DNA of 64,000 nucleotides from Rhizocola hellebori (GCF_016862955.1 NZ_BONY01000033.1:1-64000), one strand, 5' to 3'; shown: positions 1-8,001, numbered from the stretch's first letter. Notes: generated by a model not told the origin, from the letters alone. A program made the numbers and translations.

Positions 1-60
1 CGGCCGTGCCGCCGGGTGGTCTGCGGCCGTGCCGCCGGGTGGTCTGCGGCCGTGCCGCCC
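1..60. repeat. 23-bp tandem repeat (about 2.6 copies)
   Basis: The first 46 bases are two perfect copies of a 23-bp unit beginning CGGCCGTGCCGCC and ending GGTGGTCTG. A third partial copy follows at 47-60 with one mismatch at its last base. The array touches the window edge and may continue upstream. It lies just before the likely start of the DUF222 gene. The unit length is not a multiple of three, so a coding role is unlikely. Confidence 0.85.
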
Positions 61-114
61 GCAGCGCTTCTGCCCTGTCCTTGGACCGCAAGATCCGCAT
101 CGGTCGGCCCGAAA

Positions 115-1650
115 ATGTCGCCCGGTGGCGGTAGCCTCATACATGTGTTCGATGCGGGGGTAGTCGATACCGGGGTTGTCGACCGGCTGATCGCCCGGGC
201 GCGCCTGCTGGCCCAGATCAATGCCAGCATGTTGGCTGATCTGGTCGCGGTCGCCGACGCCACCCCCCACCCCGAGTTCGCTGGGTTCGAGGTCTCGGCC
301 GCGCTGATCTTGACTGGTCAGGCCGCCGACGTCCAGCTTGAGCTGGCCCACACCATCGTGCGTCGCCTGCCTGCGGTGCATGCCGCCATGTCTGCCGGTG
401 ACATCGATCTGCCCAGAGCCCGGGTCATCGCCGACGCCGTGTGCACCCTCGACCTCGACCTGGCCCGCGACATCGTGAAAAAGATCCTGCCTCAAGCCCC
501 AGCTCTGACAACCGGGGCGTTGCGGGTCAGGCTGGCCAAACTGGTCATCCAGGCCGACCCGCAAGCAGCAGCCAAACGGCACCGCAAGCGGATCCGCGAC
601 CGCCGCGTCGAGTTGCAGAACACCGAGGACAGCTGCGCCACCCTGCTGGGAATGAACCTGCCCGCCGACACCGCCCTGGCCGCGAGCAACCGGCTCACCT
701 CACTGGCCCGCGCTGTGAAACAGGCCGGCGACCCGCGCAGCCTCGACCAGCTGCGCGCGGACACGTTCCTCAACCTGTTGCTGGGCAACACTTGCGGCCA
801 CCCCCGTTTTGGCGCTCCGCACGGCAACCACCGCAGCACCAGCTCAAGCTGCTCCGGCACCGGCACCGGCACCGGCACCGGCACCGGCTCAAGCGGCTGC
901 GCAGGCACCGGCGCGAGTGGTGGCGGCACCGGCACCGGCTCAAGTGGCACCAGCAGCACGAGCGGTGGCCGCAGTGGCGTGCACGGCGGCGGCATGAGCG
1001 CTGGCGGCACTGGCGCTGGCGGCAGCGGCACTGGCGTGAGCGGCAGCGGCGTGGGCAATGGCACGGGCGGCGTGAGCGGTCGTGGCGGCGTGAGCGGTGG
1101 CGGCGGCACCTGCGGTGGAGATTGCTGCGGCTGCTGCGGTAACGCCCGCGACGCTGGCTCCGGCGCGGGCCGGCCCCGCTCCGGCGGTGTGGAGCTGACC
1201 GGCGACCTCGAAATGCTGGCCCGGCTCAGCGAAGAACCCGGCAACCTGGCCGGCTATGGCCCTGTTATCGCTGATATCGCCCGCCAGGTCGCCCAACAAC
1301 AACGCCACTCACCCTGGACGTTCACCATCCGCGACCCAAACACCGGCGAGATCTTCACCGGTGCTACCCGGCGCCGCCCCACCGAAGCGATGGCCCGGCA
1401 CGTGCGCGCCCGGGATCGCACCTGTAGGGCGCCCGGCTGTCGCCGCCCCGCCATCTACGCCGACATCGACCACACCATCCCCTACCACCTAGGCGGACTC
1501 ACCGTCGTGGGCAACCTGGGTGTCCTGTGTCGATACCACCACCGAGCCAAACATGAAGGCTGGTGGCTGCTGGTCCAGGTCAGACCCGGCGTGTTCGTGT
1601 GGCGTAGCCCGCTAGGCCGCCGCTACACCGTCTACCCTTCCGCCCCCTAA
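115..1650 (+). CDS. DUF222 / HNH endonuclease-domain protein (13E12 type)
   Basis: This encodes a 511-aa protein if started at ATG 115. The GTG at 145 is an alternative start that would give the VFDAGVV N-terminus usual for the family; neither has a clear ribosome site. The N-terminal half resembles the DUF222 domain found in mobile-like actinobacterial 13E12 repeat proteins. The C-terminus holds an HNH nuclease fold at about residues 436-480, with CRAPGC, the core DIDHTIPYHLGG and a final CRYHHRAKH, so the metal-binding His/Cys residues are present. Between them lies a Gly/Ser/Thr low-complexity stretch (about residues 248-342) encoded by GGCACC- and GGCGTG-like repeats at 855-1140. Such genes are multicopy in actinomycetes; their biological role is unknown. 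The domain call is firm; DNA cleavage is inferred from family. Confidence 0.85.
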   Translation: MSPGGGSLIHVFDAGVVDTGVVDRLIARARLLAQINASMLADLVAVADATPHPEFAGFEVSAALILTGQAADVQLELAHTIVRRLPAVHAAMSAGDIDLPRARVIADAVCTLDLDLARDIVKKILPQAPALTTGALRVRLAKLVIQADPQAAAKRHRKRIRDRRVELQNTEDSCATLLGMNLPADTALAASNRLTSLARAVKQAGDPRSLDQLRADTFLNLLLGNTCGHPRFGAPHGNHRSTSSSCSGTGTGTGTGTGSSGCAGTGASGGGTGTGSSGTSSTSGGRSGVHGGGMSAGGTGAGGSGTGVSGSGVGNGTGGVSGRGGVSGGGGTCGGDCCGCCGNARDAGSGAGRPRSGGVELTGDLEMLARLSEEPGNLAGYGPVIADIARQVAQQQRHSPWTFTIRDPNTGEIFTGATRRRPTEAMARHVRARDRTCRAPGCRRPAIYADIDHTIPYHLGGLTVVGNLGVLCRYHHRAKHEGWWLLVQVRPGVFVWRSPLGRRYTVYPSAP

Positions 1651-1799
1651 GCGAGGGCCGCACAGCAATTTCCGCAGCTTCGTCAAGCTCCTCCGCCTGG
1701 CCACCAATGGGTTTAGCGATTCACGTCTGGCGGCCTTCGCTGTCGGGCCCGAGCTTGCGCTCTGCTGGGCCTCGGGCGGCAAGCGTGGGGTGGAAGTGG

Positions 1800-2174
1800 T
1801 TAGGCGGCCCAGGGTGGGGTGAAGGGGTCGGCGTTGGGCATGGCGGCTTGGCCGCCGACTGGGAAGACTGCCACCGCCTCGAAGGGCTCGTTGTGTGGGT
1901 TGCCCATGCCGAAGGGGACTCCGGCCGGGACCACGAGCGCGTCGCCGGCGGTGACGTGGTGCTCGACGCCGTCCACTGTGGCCAATGCCGCGCCGGAGAG
2001 GGCTACGAAAATCTCCTCCCGGGTCAGGCTGTGGATGACCGGTTCTGAGCCCGGATTGAGGGAGAAACGCCAGACGCAGGTTTCGGTGGAGCCCCGGGTG
2101 GGGGAGGCGAGGCCGGTGAAGACGGCGTGGGGGAGGGTGAACTTGGGCGCGGTGGAGCCTTGCACGAGCGGCAT
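1800..2174 (-). CDS. Cupin-domain protein
   Basis: This is a 124-aa single-domain cupin. The sequence carries the cupin pattern: an EE...F segment in the REEIFVALSG region, then GD.LVVPAGVPFGMGNP and a downstream PF.AVAVFP strand. The usual His ligands of motif 1 are poorly kept (SLTREEIFV), so metal binding is uncertain. It is transcribed divergently from a MarR-family regulator with 69 bp between start codons, and a symmetrical operator sits in that gap, so it is the probable target of that regulator. A GGAGG lies 6 nt before the ATG. The substrate cannot be read from the sequence. Confidence 0.8.
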   Translation of the reverse strand: MPLVQGSTAPKFTLPHAVFTGLASPTRGSTETCVWRFSLNPGSEPVIHSLTREEIFVALSGAALATVDGVEHHVTAGDALVVPAGVPFGMGNPHNEPFEAVAVFPVGGQAAMPNADPFTPPWAA

Positions 2175-2184
2175 TGCGGCCTCC

Positions 2185-2221
2185 GATATGTAACTGCGGT
2201 TGTCAACCTTAGTTGTATATC
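2185..2221. promoter_or_regulatory. Nested palindrome, candidate MarR operator
   Basis: A 37-bp element is symmetrical about base 2203. The inner palindrome is GGTTG-T-CAACC (2198-2208). The outer arms GATATGTAACT (2185-2195) and AGTTGTATATC (2211-2221) are complementary at 9 of 11 positions, and a 2-bp spacer lies on each side. It fills the gap between the divergent cupin and MarR genes, which is the classical place for autoregulation by a dimeric winged-helix repressor. Confidence 0.7.
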
Positions 2222-2243
2222 GAGGTGTGAGAGCCTGTCAACC

Positions 2244-2684
2244 ATGGACTTCGGCATCCTGCTCGGGCTCGCCTATCAGCGGTTCGTTATTCAGCTGAAC
2301 GAGCATCTCGCGGCCAAGGGCTTCAGCGCGATCAAGCCCACCTTCGGGTACGTCTTCCGAGCGCTAGAAGCCGAAACGCTGACCACCGCGCAACTCGCGG
2401 CCCGGCTGCAGATCACGAGCCAGGGCATGGCGAAGGTGGTGGAGGAGATGGTGAGCGTCGGTTACCTGGACCGCCGCGCCGACCCGGCCGATGCGCGGGT
2501 GAAGCTGCTGGAGCTGAGCGCCCGGGGGCGGGCCGCGGTGGCGACGGCGCGCGCGTTTCATGCCGACTTCGAGGCGCGGCTGGGGGCCAGTGCGGGCGAG
2601 CGGCGCGTGGCCACCACCCGGGCGGTGTTGACCGAGTTGATCGGGGCTACCGAGGACCTTACCCGGACTCTTCGCCCATTTTGA
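2244..2684 (+). CDS. MarR-family winged-helix regulator
   Basis: This encodes a 146-aa protein from ATG 2244. The central region has the MarR wHTH: TTAQLAARLQITSQGMAKVVEEMVS for the recognition helices, then GYLDRRADPADARVKLLELSARG, the characteristic wing with a DxRxK-like core. The flanking helices form the dimer interface. MarR proteins are usually ligand-relieved repressors of divergent genes; here the partner is the cupin gene. The earlier in-frame start would run through the palindromic intergenic region, so 2244 is preferred. The ligand is unknown. Confidence 0.85.
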   Translation: MDFGILLGLAYQRFVIQLNEHLAAKGFSAIKPTFGYVFRALEAETLTTAQLAARLQITSQGMAKVVEEMVSVGYLDRRADPADARVKLLELSARGRAAVATARAFHADFEARLGASAGERRVATTRAVLTELIGATEDLTRTLRPF

Positions 2685-2708
2685 CGCCGCCGGTGGTAGG
2701 ACTATCTG

Positions 2709-3308
2709 GTGGGCATTGTGTCGCCCGGTTTTCAGGGCAAACCTCGATCAGCGGCGGTGACCTTGCCGCCGGGGCAGTATCTGACCGAAGACTTCCCGGT
2801 GCTTTCGGCCGGGCCGACGCCGCGAATCCAGCTCGATCAGTGGGAGTTTGTGATCACGACCGAGGCTGGGGTCAAGCATCGGTGGTCGTGGGCCGAGCTT
2901 CTTGAACTGCCCAGCGAGACACCCACTGTCGATCTTCATTGCGTCACGAAGTGGTCGAAGCTCGGCACGACCTGGCGGGGAGTAGCGCTGGACAGCCTCT
3001 TCGAGCAGGTCGATACCGCGGCCGATTTCGCGCTGGCGCACTCCTACGGCGGGTACACGACCAATCTTCCACTTGAGGATCTTCTCGACGGCCAGGCTTG
3101 GCTCGTCTACGAGTACGAAGGGGAAGAGCTGGGCGCGGAGCACGGTGGACCGGTGCGACTGCTCGTGCCCCACCTGTACCTGTGGAAGTCGGCCAAGTGG
3201 GTCAACGGCATCCAGCTGCTGGTGCAGGACGAACCGGGGTTCTGGGAGAGCGCCGGCTATCACGATTACGGAGACCCGTGGCGCGAGCAGCGGTACCAGG
3301 GCGATTGA
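2709..3308 (+). CDS. Sulfite-oxidase-like molybdopterin oxidoreductase
   Basis: This 199-aa protein (GTG start) covers the oxidoreductase molybdopterin-binding domain. Visible signatures are the TVDLHCVTKWSKLGTTWRGVALDSL block, whose Cys is the expected molybdenum ligand, then AHSYGGYTTNLPLEDLLDG, LAYEYEG-like VYEYEGEEL and the GGPVRLLVPHLYLWKSAKWV block. It lacks a Tat signal and a C-terminal dimerisation domain, so it is a short cytoplasmic-looking member, not a SorA or classical MsrP. It overlaps the downstream flavin reductase gene by 4 nt (TTGA), which suggests the two form an electron-transfer pair. The substrate is not known. Confidence 0.85.
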   Translation: MGIVSPGFQGKPRSAAVTLPPGQYLTEDFPVLSAGPTPRIQLDQWEFVITTEAGVKHRWSWAELLELPSETPTVDLHCVTKWSKLGTTWRGVALDSLFEQVDTAADFALAHSYGGYTTNLPLEDLLDGQAWLVYEYEGEELGAEHGGPVRLLVPHLYLWKSAKWVNGIQLLVQDEPGFWESAGYHDYGDPWREQRYQGD

Positions 3309-4024
3309 CCGGCCGGCTGGCCTGGCGCACAGCGCGGCTGGTGGAGGCGCGCGAGGAGACGCCGACCGCCCGCACGCTGGTGTTAGACGTGTCCGGCTGG
3401 CCCGGTCACCTGCCGGGGCAGCACGTGGACGTGCGGCTGACCGCGGAGGACGGCTACAGCACGCAACGCAGTTACTCGATCGCCTCGGCCGCTCAGGGCG
3501 ACCGGATCGAGCTGACGGTGCAGCGGGTGCCCGCGGGCGAGGTGTCGCCCTACCTGGTGGAGGGCCTGTCGCCGGGCTATCCGGTCGAGCTGCGCGGCCC
3601 GGTGGGTGGCTGGTTTGTGTGGCGGACCACCGATACCGCCCCGGTGCTGCTGGTGGCCGGAGGTTCGGGGATCGTGCCGTTGATGGCGATGGTGCGCGCG
3701 AGACGGGCCGCGGGCAGCCGGGTGCCGTTTCGCCTGATCTACTCGGCCCGTACCAAAAACGATGTCTTCTATGCCGAAGAGCTGCGCAAGCGGGTCCGGG
3801 ACGACGCCGGGCTCGATGTGGCCTACGTCTTCACGCGGGAAGAGCACGGGCGGCGTATCAACGTGAACGACATTTCCACCGCGGGCTGGCCCGCGGACTT
3901 CCAGCCGGACTGTTTCGTATGCGGCCCAACGGGTTTCGTGGAAACGGTGGCGGACATCCTGGTCGCGCTCGGTAATGAGCCGCGCCGGGTGAAGACCGAG
4001 CGTTTTGGGCCGACGGGAGCATAG
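3305..4024 (+). CDS. FAD/NAD(P)-binding ferredoxin reductase-like protein
   Basis: This encodes a 239-aa two-domain flavin reductase. The FAD domain carries RSYSIAS (flavin binding) after GHLPGQHVDVRL. The pyridine-nucleotide domain has LLVAGGSGIVPLMAM and, near the C-terminus, CFVCGPTGFVE. No [2Fe-2S] domain is attached. The TTG start overlaps the upstream stop (TTGA); a GTG at 3278 preceded by GGAGA is an alternative. Coupling to the molybdopterin protein implies that it passes electrons from NAD(P)H to, or from, that enzyme. This functional link is inference from gene order. Confidence 0.85.
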   Translation: MTGRLAWRTARLVEAREETPTARTLVLDVSGWPGHLPGQHVDVRLTAEDGYSTQRSYSIASAAQGDRIELTVQRVPAGEVSPYLVEGLSPGYPVELRGPVGGWFVWRTTDTAPVLLVAGGSGIVPLMAMVRARRAAGSRVPFRLIYSARTKNDVFYAEELRKRVRDDAGLDVAYVFTREEHGRRINVNDISTAGWPADFQPDCFVCGPTGFVETVADILVALGNEPRRVKTERFGPTGA

Positions 4025-4027
4025 GGC

Positions 4028-4306
4028 GTGGCTGACGGGTACCTGGACGGAAATGTGCTGGCCGGACCGCTGAGCGAGCTGTTCGCGGTCGATGTCACCG
4101 CGGTGGTGAGCTGCTGCGTCTCGTGTGGACAGACCGGCCCGATGGCCCTGCTGCAGGTCTACACGCAGGCGCCTGGCCTGGTGGCGCGCTGTCCGGGCTG
4201 CCAGGAGGTGGTGTTGCGGGTCGTGTCCGGCCCGACGTCGACCTGGCTCGATCTCAGGGGGGCGGTGAGCCTGCGCTTCCTCACCGCACCGGATCAAGAA
4301 GGCTGA
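4028..4306 (+). CDS. Small zinc-ribbon protein, DUF6510-like
   Basis: This is a 92-aa protein starting at GTG 4028, 3 nt after the reductase stop. Two CxxC pairs (CVSCG and CPGCQ), about 25 residues apart, form a probable zinc ribbon. The remainder is a short beta-rich body ending in a VSLRFL strand. Proteins of this type are commonly placed next to sulfite-oxidase-like and flavin reductase genes, so it may be an accessory or assembly factor of that pair. No enzymatic motif is visible. Confidence 0.7.
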   Translation: MADGYLDGNVLAGPLSELFAVDVTAVVSCCVSCGQTGPMALLQVYTQAPGLVARCPGCQEVVLRVVSGPTSTWLDLRGAVSLRFLTAPDQEG

Positions 4307-4322
4307 CAGTATCGTGGGCGGC

Positions 4323-5720
4323 ATGGCCGACTTTTGGATCGCCGGCAGGGCCGCTTCGAGTGATGACCTGGTTGTGGTCACCAGCCCGCTCGATGGGCGC
4401 GAGGTGGGACGCACCGCCAACGCCAGCCCGCAACAGGTGGAACAGGCGGTGGTGGCCGCGGTCGACGTGGCCAAGCGGGCGGCGCAGCTGCCGGCGTCGG
4501 CGCGGGCTGCGGCGCTGGATCACGTGTCGCGGCGGCTTGGCGAGCGGGCGGAAGAGGTTGCGGCCCTTATCACCGCGGAAAATGGCAAGCCGCTGATGTG
4601 GGCGCAGGCGGAGGTGAATCGCGCGGTCTCCACCTTCCGTTTCGCGGCCGAGGAAGCGCGGCGGTCTTCCGGTGAGCTGATGCGCCTGGACACCGATCCC
4701 GCGGTGGCGGGCCGGATGGCGGTGGTGCGGCGTTTTCCGAAGGGGCCGATTCTCGGCATCACCCCGTTCAACTTTCCGCTGAATCTGGTGGCGCACAAGG
4801 TGGCTCCGGCGATCGCGGTCGGTGCGCCGATCATCGTCAAGCCGGCCCCGGCCACACCGCTGACGAGCTTGCTGTTGGGCGAGATTCTCGCCGAGACCGA
4901 TCTTCCGGCGGGGATGTTCTCCATTCTGCCCCTGCCCAATGATCGGGCGCCGGCGCTGGTCGCCGATCCGCGGCTGCCGGTGGTGTCGTTCACCGGCTCG
5001 GGCCCGGTGGGCGCTGCTATCCGTGAGGCGGTGCCGCACAAGCATGTGACGCTGGAGCTGGGCGGAAACGCGGCCGCGGTGGTGTGTGAGGACTACAAAG
5101 ACTTGGACTGGGCGGCTCAGCGCATCGCGCTGTTCTCCAACTATCAAGCCGGCCAGAGCTGCATCGCCGTGCAGCGGGTGATAGTCCACTCTTCGGTGGC
5201 CGAAGCGTTCCTCCCCAAGTTGGTCGAAGCCGTTGCTGCCCTTGATGTTTCGAAGCAGGTCGGCCCGCTCATCAGTGAGGCGGCGGCGATCCGGGTGGAG
5301 GACTGGGTGCGGGAGTCGGGCGGCCAGGTCCTCATCGGCGGGCAGCGCGACGGCGCCTGGTTCTCCCCGGCCGTGCTCACCCAGGTGCCGCCGGAGGCGA
5401 AGGTGGTGCGGGAGGAGGTCTTCGGGCCAGTGCTGGTGGTGTCCATTGTGGACAGTGATGATGCCGCTTTCGCTGCCGTGAACGACTCGCAGTACGGCCT
5501 GCAGGCGGGTGTGTTCACCTCCAACGTGCAAACGGCGTTCCGCGCCCATGCCGTGCTCGAGGTCGGTGGCGTGATCGTGGGCGACGTCCCGTCCTATCGC
5601 GCCGACCAGATGCCCTACGGTGGAGTGAAGGGCTCGGGCACAGGCCGGGAAGGGGTGCGCAGCGCGATGGAGGACTACACCGACCCGCGGGTCATGGTGC
5701 TGACCGGGTTGACGCTTTGA
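4323..5720 (+). CDS. Aldehyde dehydrogenase family protein
   Basis: This 465-aa NAD(P)-dependent aldehyde dehydrogenase has the ALDH landmarks in order: TPFNFPLNLVAHKVAPA near the cofactor site, the KPAP loop, FTGSGPVG, the general-base Glu in LELGGNAAAVV, and the catalytic Cys in GQSCIAVQR. EEVFGPVL and PYGGVKGSG follow near the end. It is slightly shorter than typical 480-500-aa members. A GTG at 4314 is possible, but ATG 4323 lies 7 nt after a TATCGT hexamer and would suit leaderless initiation. The substrate cannot be assigned; members of this clade are often annotated as glyceraldehyde-3-phosphate or semialdehyde dehydrogenases. Confidence 0.85.
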   Translation: MADFWIAGRAASSDDLVVVTSPLDGREVGRTANASPQQVEQAVVAAVDVAKRAAQLPASARAAALDHVSRRLGERAEEVAALITAENGKPLMWAQAEVNRAVSTFRFAAEEARRSSGELMRLDTDPAVAGRMAVVRRFPKGPILGITPFNFPLNLVAHKVAPAIAVGAPIIVKPAPATPLTSLLLGEILAETDLPAGMFSILPLPNDRAPALVADPRLPVVSFTGSGPVGAAIREAVPHKHVTLELGGNAAAVVCEDYKDLDWAAQRIALFSNYQAGQSCIAVQRVIVHSSVAEAFLPKLVEAVAALDVSKQVGPLISEAAAIRVEDWVRESGGQVLIGGQRDGAWFSPAVLTQVPPEAKVVREEVFGPVLVVSIVDSDDAAFAAVNDSQYGLQAGVFTSNVQTAFRAHAVLEVGGVIVGDVPSYRADQMPYGGVKGSGTGREGVRSAMEDYTDPRVMVLTGLTL

Positions 5721-6235
5721 GCGGCAACGTCGAGATTGAGCGCAAATTCCTGGTCGCCTCCAGCGATTGGCGCGATGAGGTCTCGCAAGCCGATCCCATC
5801 CGGCAGGCCTACGTGGCCGTGACCGACAAGCTCAACGTGCGCGTGCGGCGCTACGGGCCCGACGCCTTCCTGACCGTCAAGGGGAAGGCCGTCGGCATCA
5901 CCCGCAAAGAGATCGAAACCGCGGTTCCGGTGGAATTTGTGGAAGCGGTGCTGGCCGAGGGGCTGTTCCAGGGGCAGCCGGTGGAGAAGACCCGTTACTT
6001 GGTACCACATAAGGGTTTCACGTTTGAAATCGACGTGTTTGAGGGTGCCAACGCGGGGCTCGTCGTCGCCGAGATCGAGCTGGAGTCGGAGGAAAGCGAC
6101 TTCCCGCGGCCGCCGTGGCTGGGTGAAGAGGTCACCGCCGACCACCGCTACTCCAACTCCTATCTGGCGCAGCATTCCTGGTCAGAGTGGGGGCCGCCAG
6201 TCGAGCCGCCCGGCGGCCAGGTCGGCGGCCAGTGA
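5717..6235 (+). CDS. CYTH-domain protein (triphosphate tunnel metalloenzyme family)
   Basis: This 172-aa protein opens with the CYTH signature EIERKFLV. Conserved charged strands follow: NVRVRRYG, FLTVKGKAVG, RKEIET, EKTRYLVPH, FEIDVFEG, VAEIELESEE. These Arg/Lys and Glu residues line the tunnel that binds triphosphates and metal. Bacterial relatives are inorganic triphosphatases or thiamine-triphosphatase-like enzymes; adenylate cyclase activity (class IV) is also in the superfamily. The TTG start overlaps the upstream stop (TTGA). Its 3' end overlaps the convergent padR gene by 54 bp. Confidence 0.85.
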   Translation: MSGNVEIERKFLVASSDWRDEVSQADPIRQAYVAVTDKLNVRVRRYGPDAFLTVKGKAVGITRKEIETAVPVEFVEAVLAEGLFQGQPVEKTRYLVPHKGFTFEIDVFEGANAGLVVAEIELESEESDFPRPPWLGEEVTADHRYSNSYLAQHSWSEWGPPVEPPGGQVGGQ

Positions 6236-6754
6236 GCGCACATACTTCAGCTCCGCCTCCAGCACGTCGCGCTGGTATTCCGACTCGACGAGGAACAGCC
6301 GCGGCAGGAAGGAAGCCACCTCTTTCAGCTCGGCGTCCAAGGCGGAAAGCTTGTCCTCCAACGCTTTCACTCGCTCGGTGAGCGCGGCCAGCGCCTGCTG
6401 CGGGCCGAGGGTGGGCAGGAACGCGAGCGCGGCCGGGAATTCCGGGAACTCACGCGCGGGCTCGGCGAGCATGGTGTGCAGCCACTCCCGCAAGGTGGAA
6501 GCGCCGCTTGCGGTGAGCTGATAGACCGTCCTTTCCGGACGGTTCTCGGTGCGCCCGGTCGACTGCACCTCGACGAGCCCGTCGCGCAGCAACCGGTCGA
6601 TGGTCTGGTAGACGCTGTTGCGCTGGGCGACGTTGACGACCTCGTCCTTGTGCCGCTCCTTGATCAGCTGCTGGAGACGGTATGCGTGCGCGGGCTGCTC
6701 GCTCAGCATCGACAGCAGCGCCATGGCCAGCACGGACTTGCGAGGTGACGACAT
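6182..6754 (-). CDS. PadR-family regulator
   Basis: This is a 190-aa protein. The N-terminal winged helix has KSVLAMALLSMLSEQPAHAYRLQQLI followed by NSVYQTIDRLLRDGLVEV and TVYQLTASG, which is the PadR pattern. The C-terminal half is helical with heptad-like spacing (ALAALTERVKALEDKLSALDAEL), forming the dimerisation coiled coil. The gene is divergent from a FAD monooxygenase. Its ATG is 6 nt from a TATGCT hexamer on the minus strand with an ATGACT hexamer 17 bp further back, so its mRNA may be leaderless and its promoter overlaps the palindrome at 6775-6792. Confidence 0.85.
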   Translation of the reverse strand: MSSPRKSVLAMALLSMLSEQPAHAYRLQQLIKERHKDEVVNVAQRNSVYQTIDRLLRDGLVEVQSTGRTENRPERTVYQLTASGASTLREWLHTMLAEPAREFPEFPAALAFLPTLGPQQALAALTERVKALEDKLSALDAELKEVASFLPRLFLVESEYQRDVLEAELKYVRSLAADLAAGRLDWRPPL

Positions 6755-6760
6755 TCGCAG

Positions 6761-6801
6761 AGCATAGCTGTTGACTTATGATTAGTCATAAGATGTATAG
6801 T
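6761..6801. promoter_or_regulatory. Overlapping divergent promoters with PadR-type palindrome
   Basis: A perfect inverted repeat CTTATGA-TTAG-TCATAAG occupies 6775-6792. On the plus strand TTGACT (6771-6776) and TATAGT (6796-6801) form a promoter with a 19-bp spacer whose predicted start is the monooxygenase ATG at 6808. On the minus strand ATGACT (6789-6784) and TATGCT (6766-6761) are 17 bp apart and would start at the padR ATG. One repressor dimer on the palindrome would cover both -35 regions. Confidence 0.7.
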
Positions 6802-6807
6802 GTGAAT

Positions 6808-8001
6808 ATGACTAAGAAGGCATTGATCATAGGTGGCGGCATAGCCGGCCCGGTCACCGCGATGGCGTTGCAGAAGGCCGGGCTCGAGCCGGTGGTCTAC
6901 GAGGCCTACGCGCGCGGAGCCGATGGCGTGGGGGCATTCCTCACGCTCGCGCCCAACGGGATTGAGGCGCTTTCTTTGCTCGGCCTCGACCGGCTCGTGG
7001 CCGGGCTGGGCATGGACACCCGCCGGATGCGCATGATCAGCGGCAGTGGCAAGGTGCTGGCCGACTTCAGCAACGGGGGCGAGACCTCCTTCGGCATGCC
7101 GAGCCAGACCCTCAAGCGTGCAGATCTGTATGGCGCGCTTCGTGATGAGGCGCTTCGCCGGGGCATCCGGATCGAATACGGCAAACGGCTGGCCGACGCC
7201 GGCATGGATCGCGGTGGGGTGCGGGCCGTGTTCTCCGACGGCTCGACGGCAACCGGCGATCTGCTCATCGGCGCGGACGGGCTGCACTCCCGTACCCGAA
7301 AAATTATTGATCCTGATGCTCCTAAGGCCCGGTATGTCGGCCTGCTCAACACGGGCGGCTTCGCCAAAGGGCTGTCGATTGCCGATGAGCCCGGCACCTT
7401 CTACATGATCTTTGGTCGGAGATGTTTCTTTGGGTACCAGGTGCGCCCCAATGGTGAGGTGTGGTGGTTCGCCAATCCCGGCCGCAAGGTCGATCCGACG
7501 CCGGAGCAGCTGGCCGCGATCACACCGCAGCAATGGCGGGCCGAGCTGAACGACCTCTTCAAAGACGACGCGGGTCCGATCCTGCCGATCATCGCGGCGA
7601 CCGGCGACATCATCGCCGGCTGGAGCACCTACGACTTCCCCACGGTGCCGAAGTGGCGCAACGAGCGCATGGTGATCATCGGTGATGCCGCCCACGCCAC
7701 CTCCCCCTCGTCCGGGCAGGGCGCCTCGATGGCGGCCGAGGATGCCGTGGTCCTGGCCAAGTGTCTGCGCGACATCCCCGATCCGGCAAAGGCGTTCCAG
7801 GCCTACGAAGGCTTGCGGCGCAAGCGGGTTGAGAAGATCGTGGCGGCGGGCAAGCGCAACGGCAGCGGGAAGGCGCCGGGCCTGGTCGGCCGGGTGGTCC
7901 GCGACCTGATGCTTCCGCCCGTGATGAGGAGGCTCGCCAAAAGCGACGCGCTGCGAAAGATGTACGAATACCCGATCGATTGGGAAAGCACGGTCGCTTA
8001 G
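6808..8001 (+). CDS. FAD-dependent monooxygenase
   Basis: This 397-aa group A flavoprotein monooxygenase has the N-terminal GGGIAGPVTAMALQKAG dinucleotide fold, the middle DLLIGADGLHSRTR (DG motif) at about residue 150, and IIGDAAHATSPSSGQGASMAAEDA (GD motif) in the C-terminal third. These are the three FAD/NAD(P)H signatures of p-hydroxybenzoate hydroxylase-like enzymes. The divergent PadR regulator probably controls it, and such pairs often respond to phenolics or antibiotics (TetX-like degradation). The substrate is not determinable. ATG 6808 is chosen because it coincides with the predicted transcription start. Confidence 0.88.
   Translation: MTKKALIIGGGIAGPVTAMALQKAGLEPVVYEAYARGADGVGAFLTLAPNGIEALSLLGLDRLVAGLGMDTRRMRMISGSGKVLADFSNGGETSFGMPSQTLKRADLYGALRDEALRRGIRIEYGKRLADAGMDRGGVRAVFSDGSTATGDLLIGADGLHSRTRKIIDPDAPKARYVGLLNTGGFAKGLSIADEPGTFYMIFGRRCFFGYQVRPNGEVWWFANPGRKVDPTPEQLAAITPQQWRAELNDLFKDDAGPILPIIAATGDIIAGWSTYDFPTVPKWRNERMVIIGDAAHATSPSSGQGASMAAEDAVVLAKCLRDIPDPAKAFQAYEGLRRKRVEKIVAAGKRNGSGKAPGLVGRVVRDLMLPPVMRRLAKSDALRKMYEYPIDWESTVA

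Noticed and set aside
855-1140. GGCACC-type repeats as a possible CRISPR array
   Set aside because: The units are short, variable and continuous with an open reading frame encoding Gly/Thr/Ser; there are no spacers.
1651-1799. Gene in the gap after the DUF222 protein
   Set aside because: The 149 bp show no frame with coding features and no clear promoter or hairpin.
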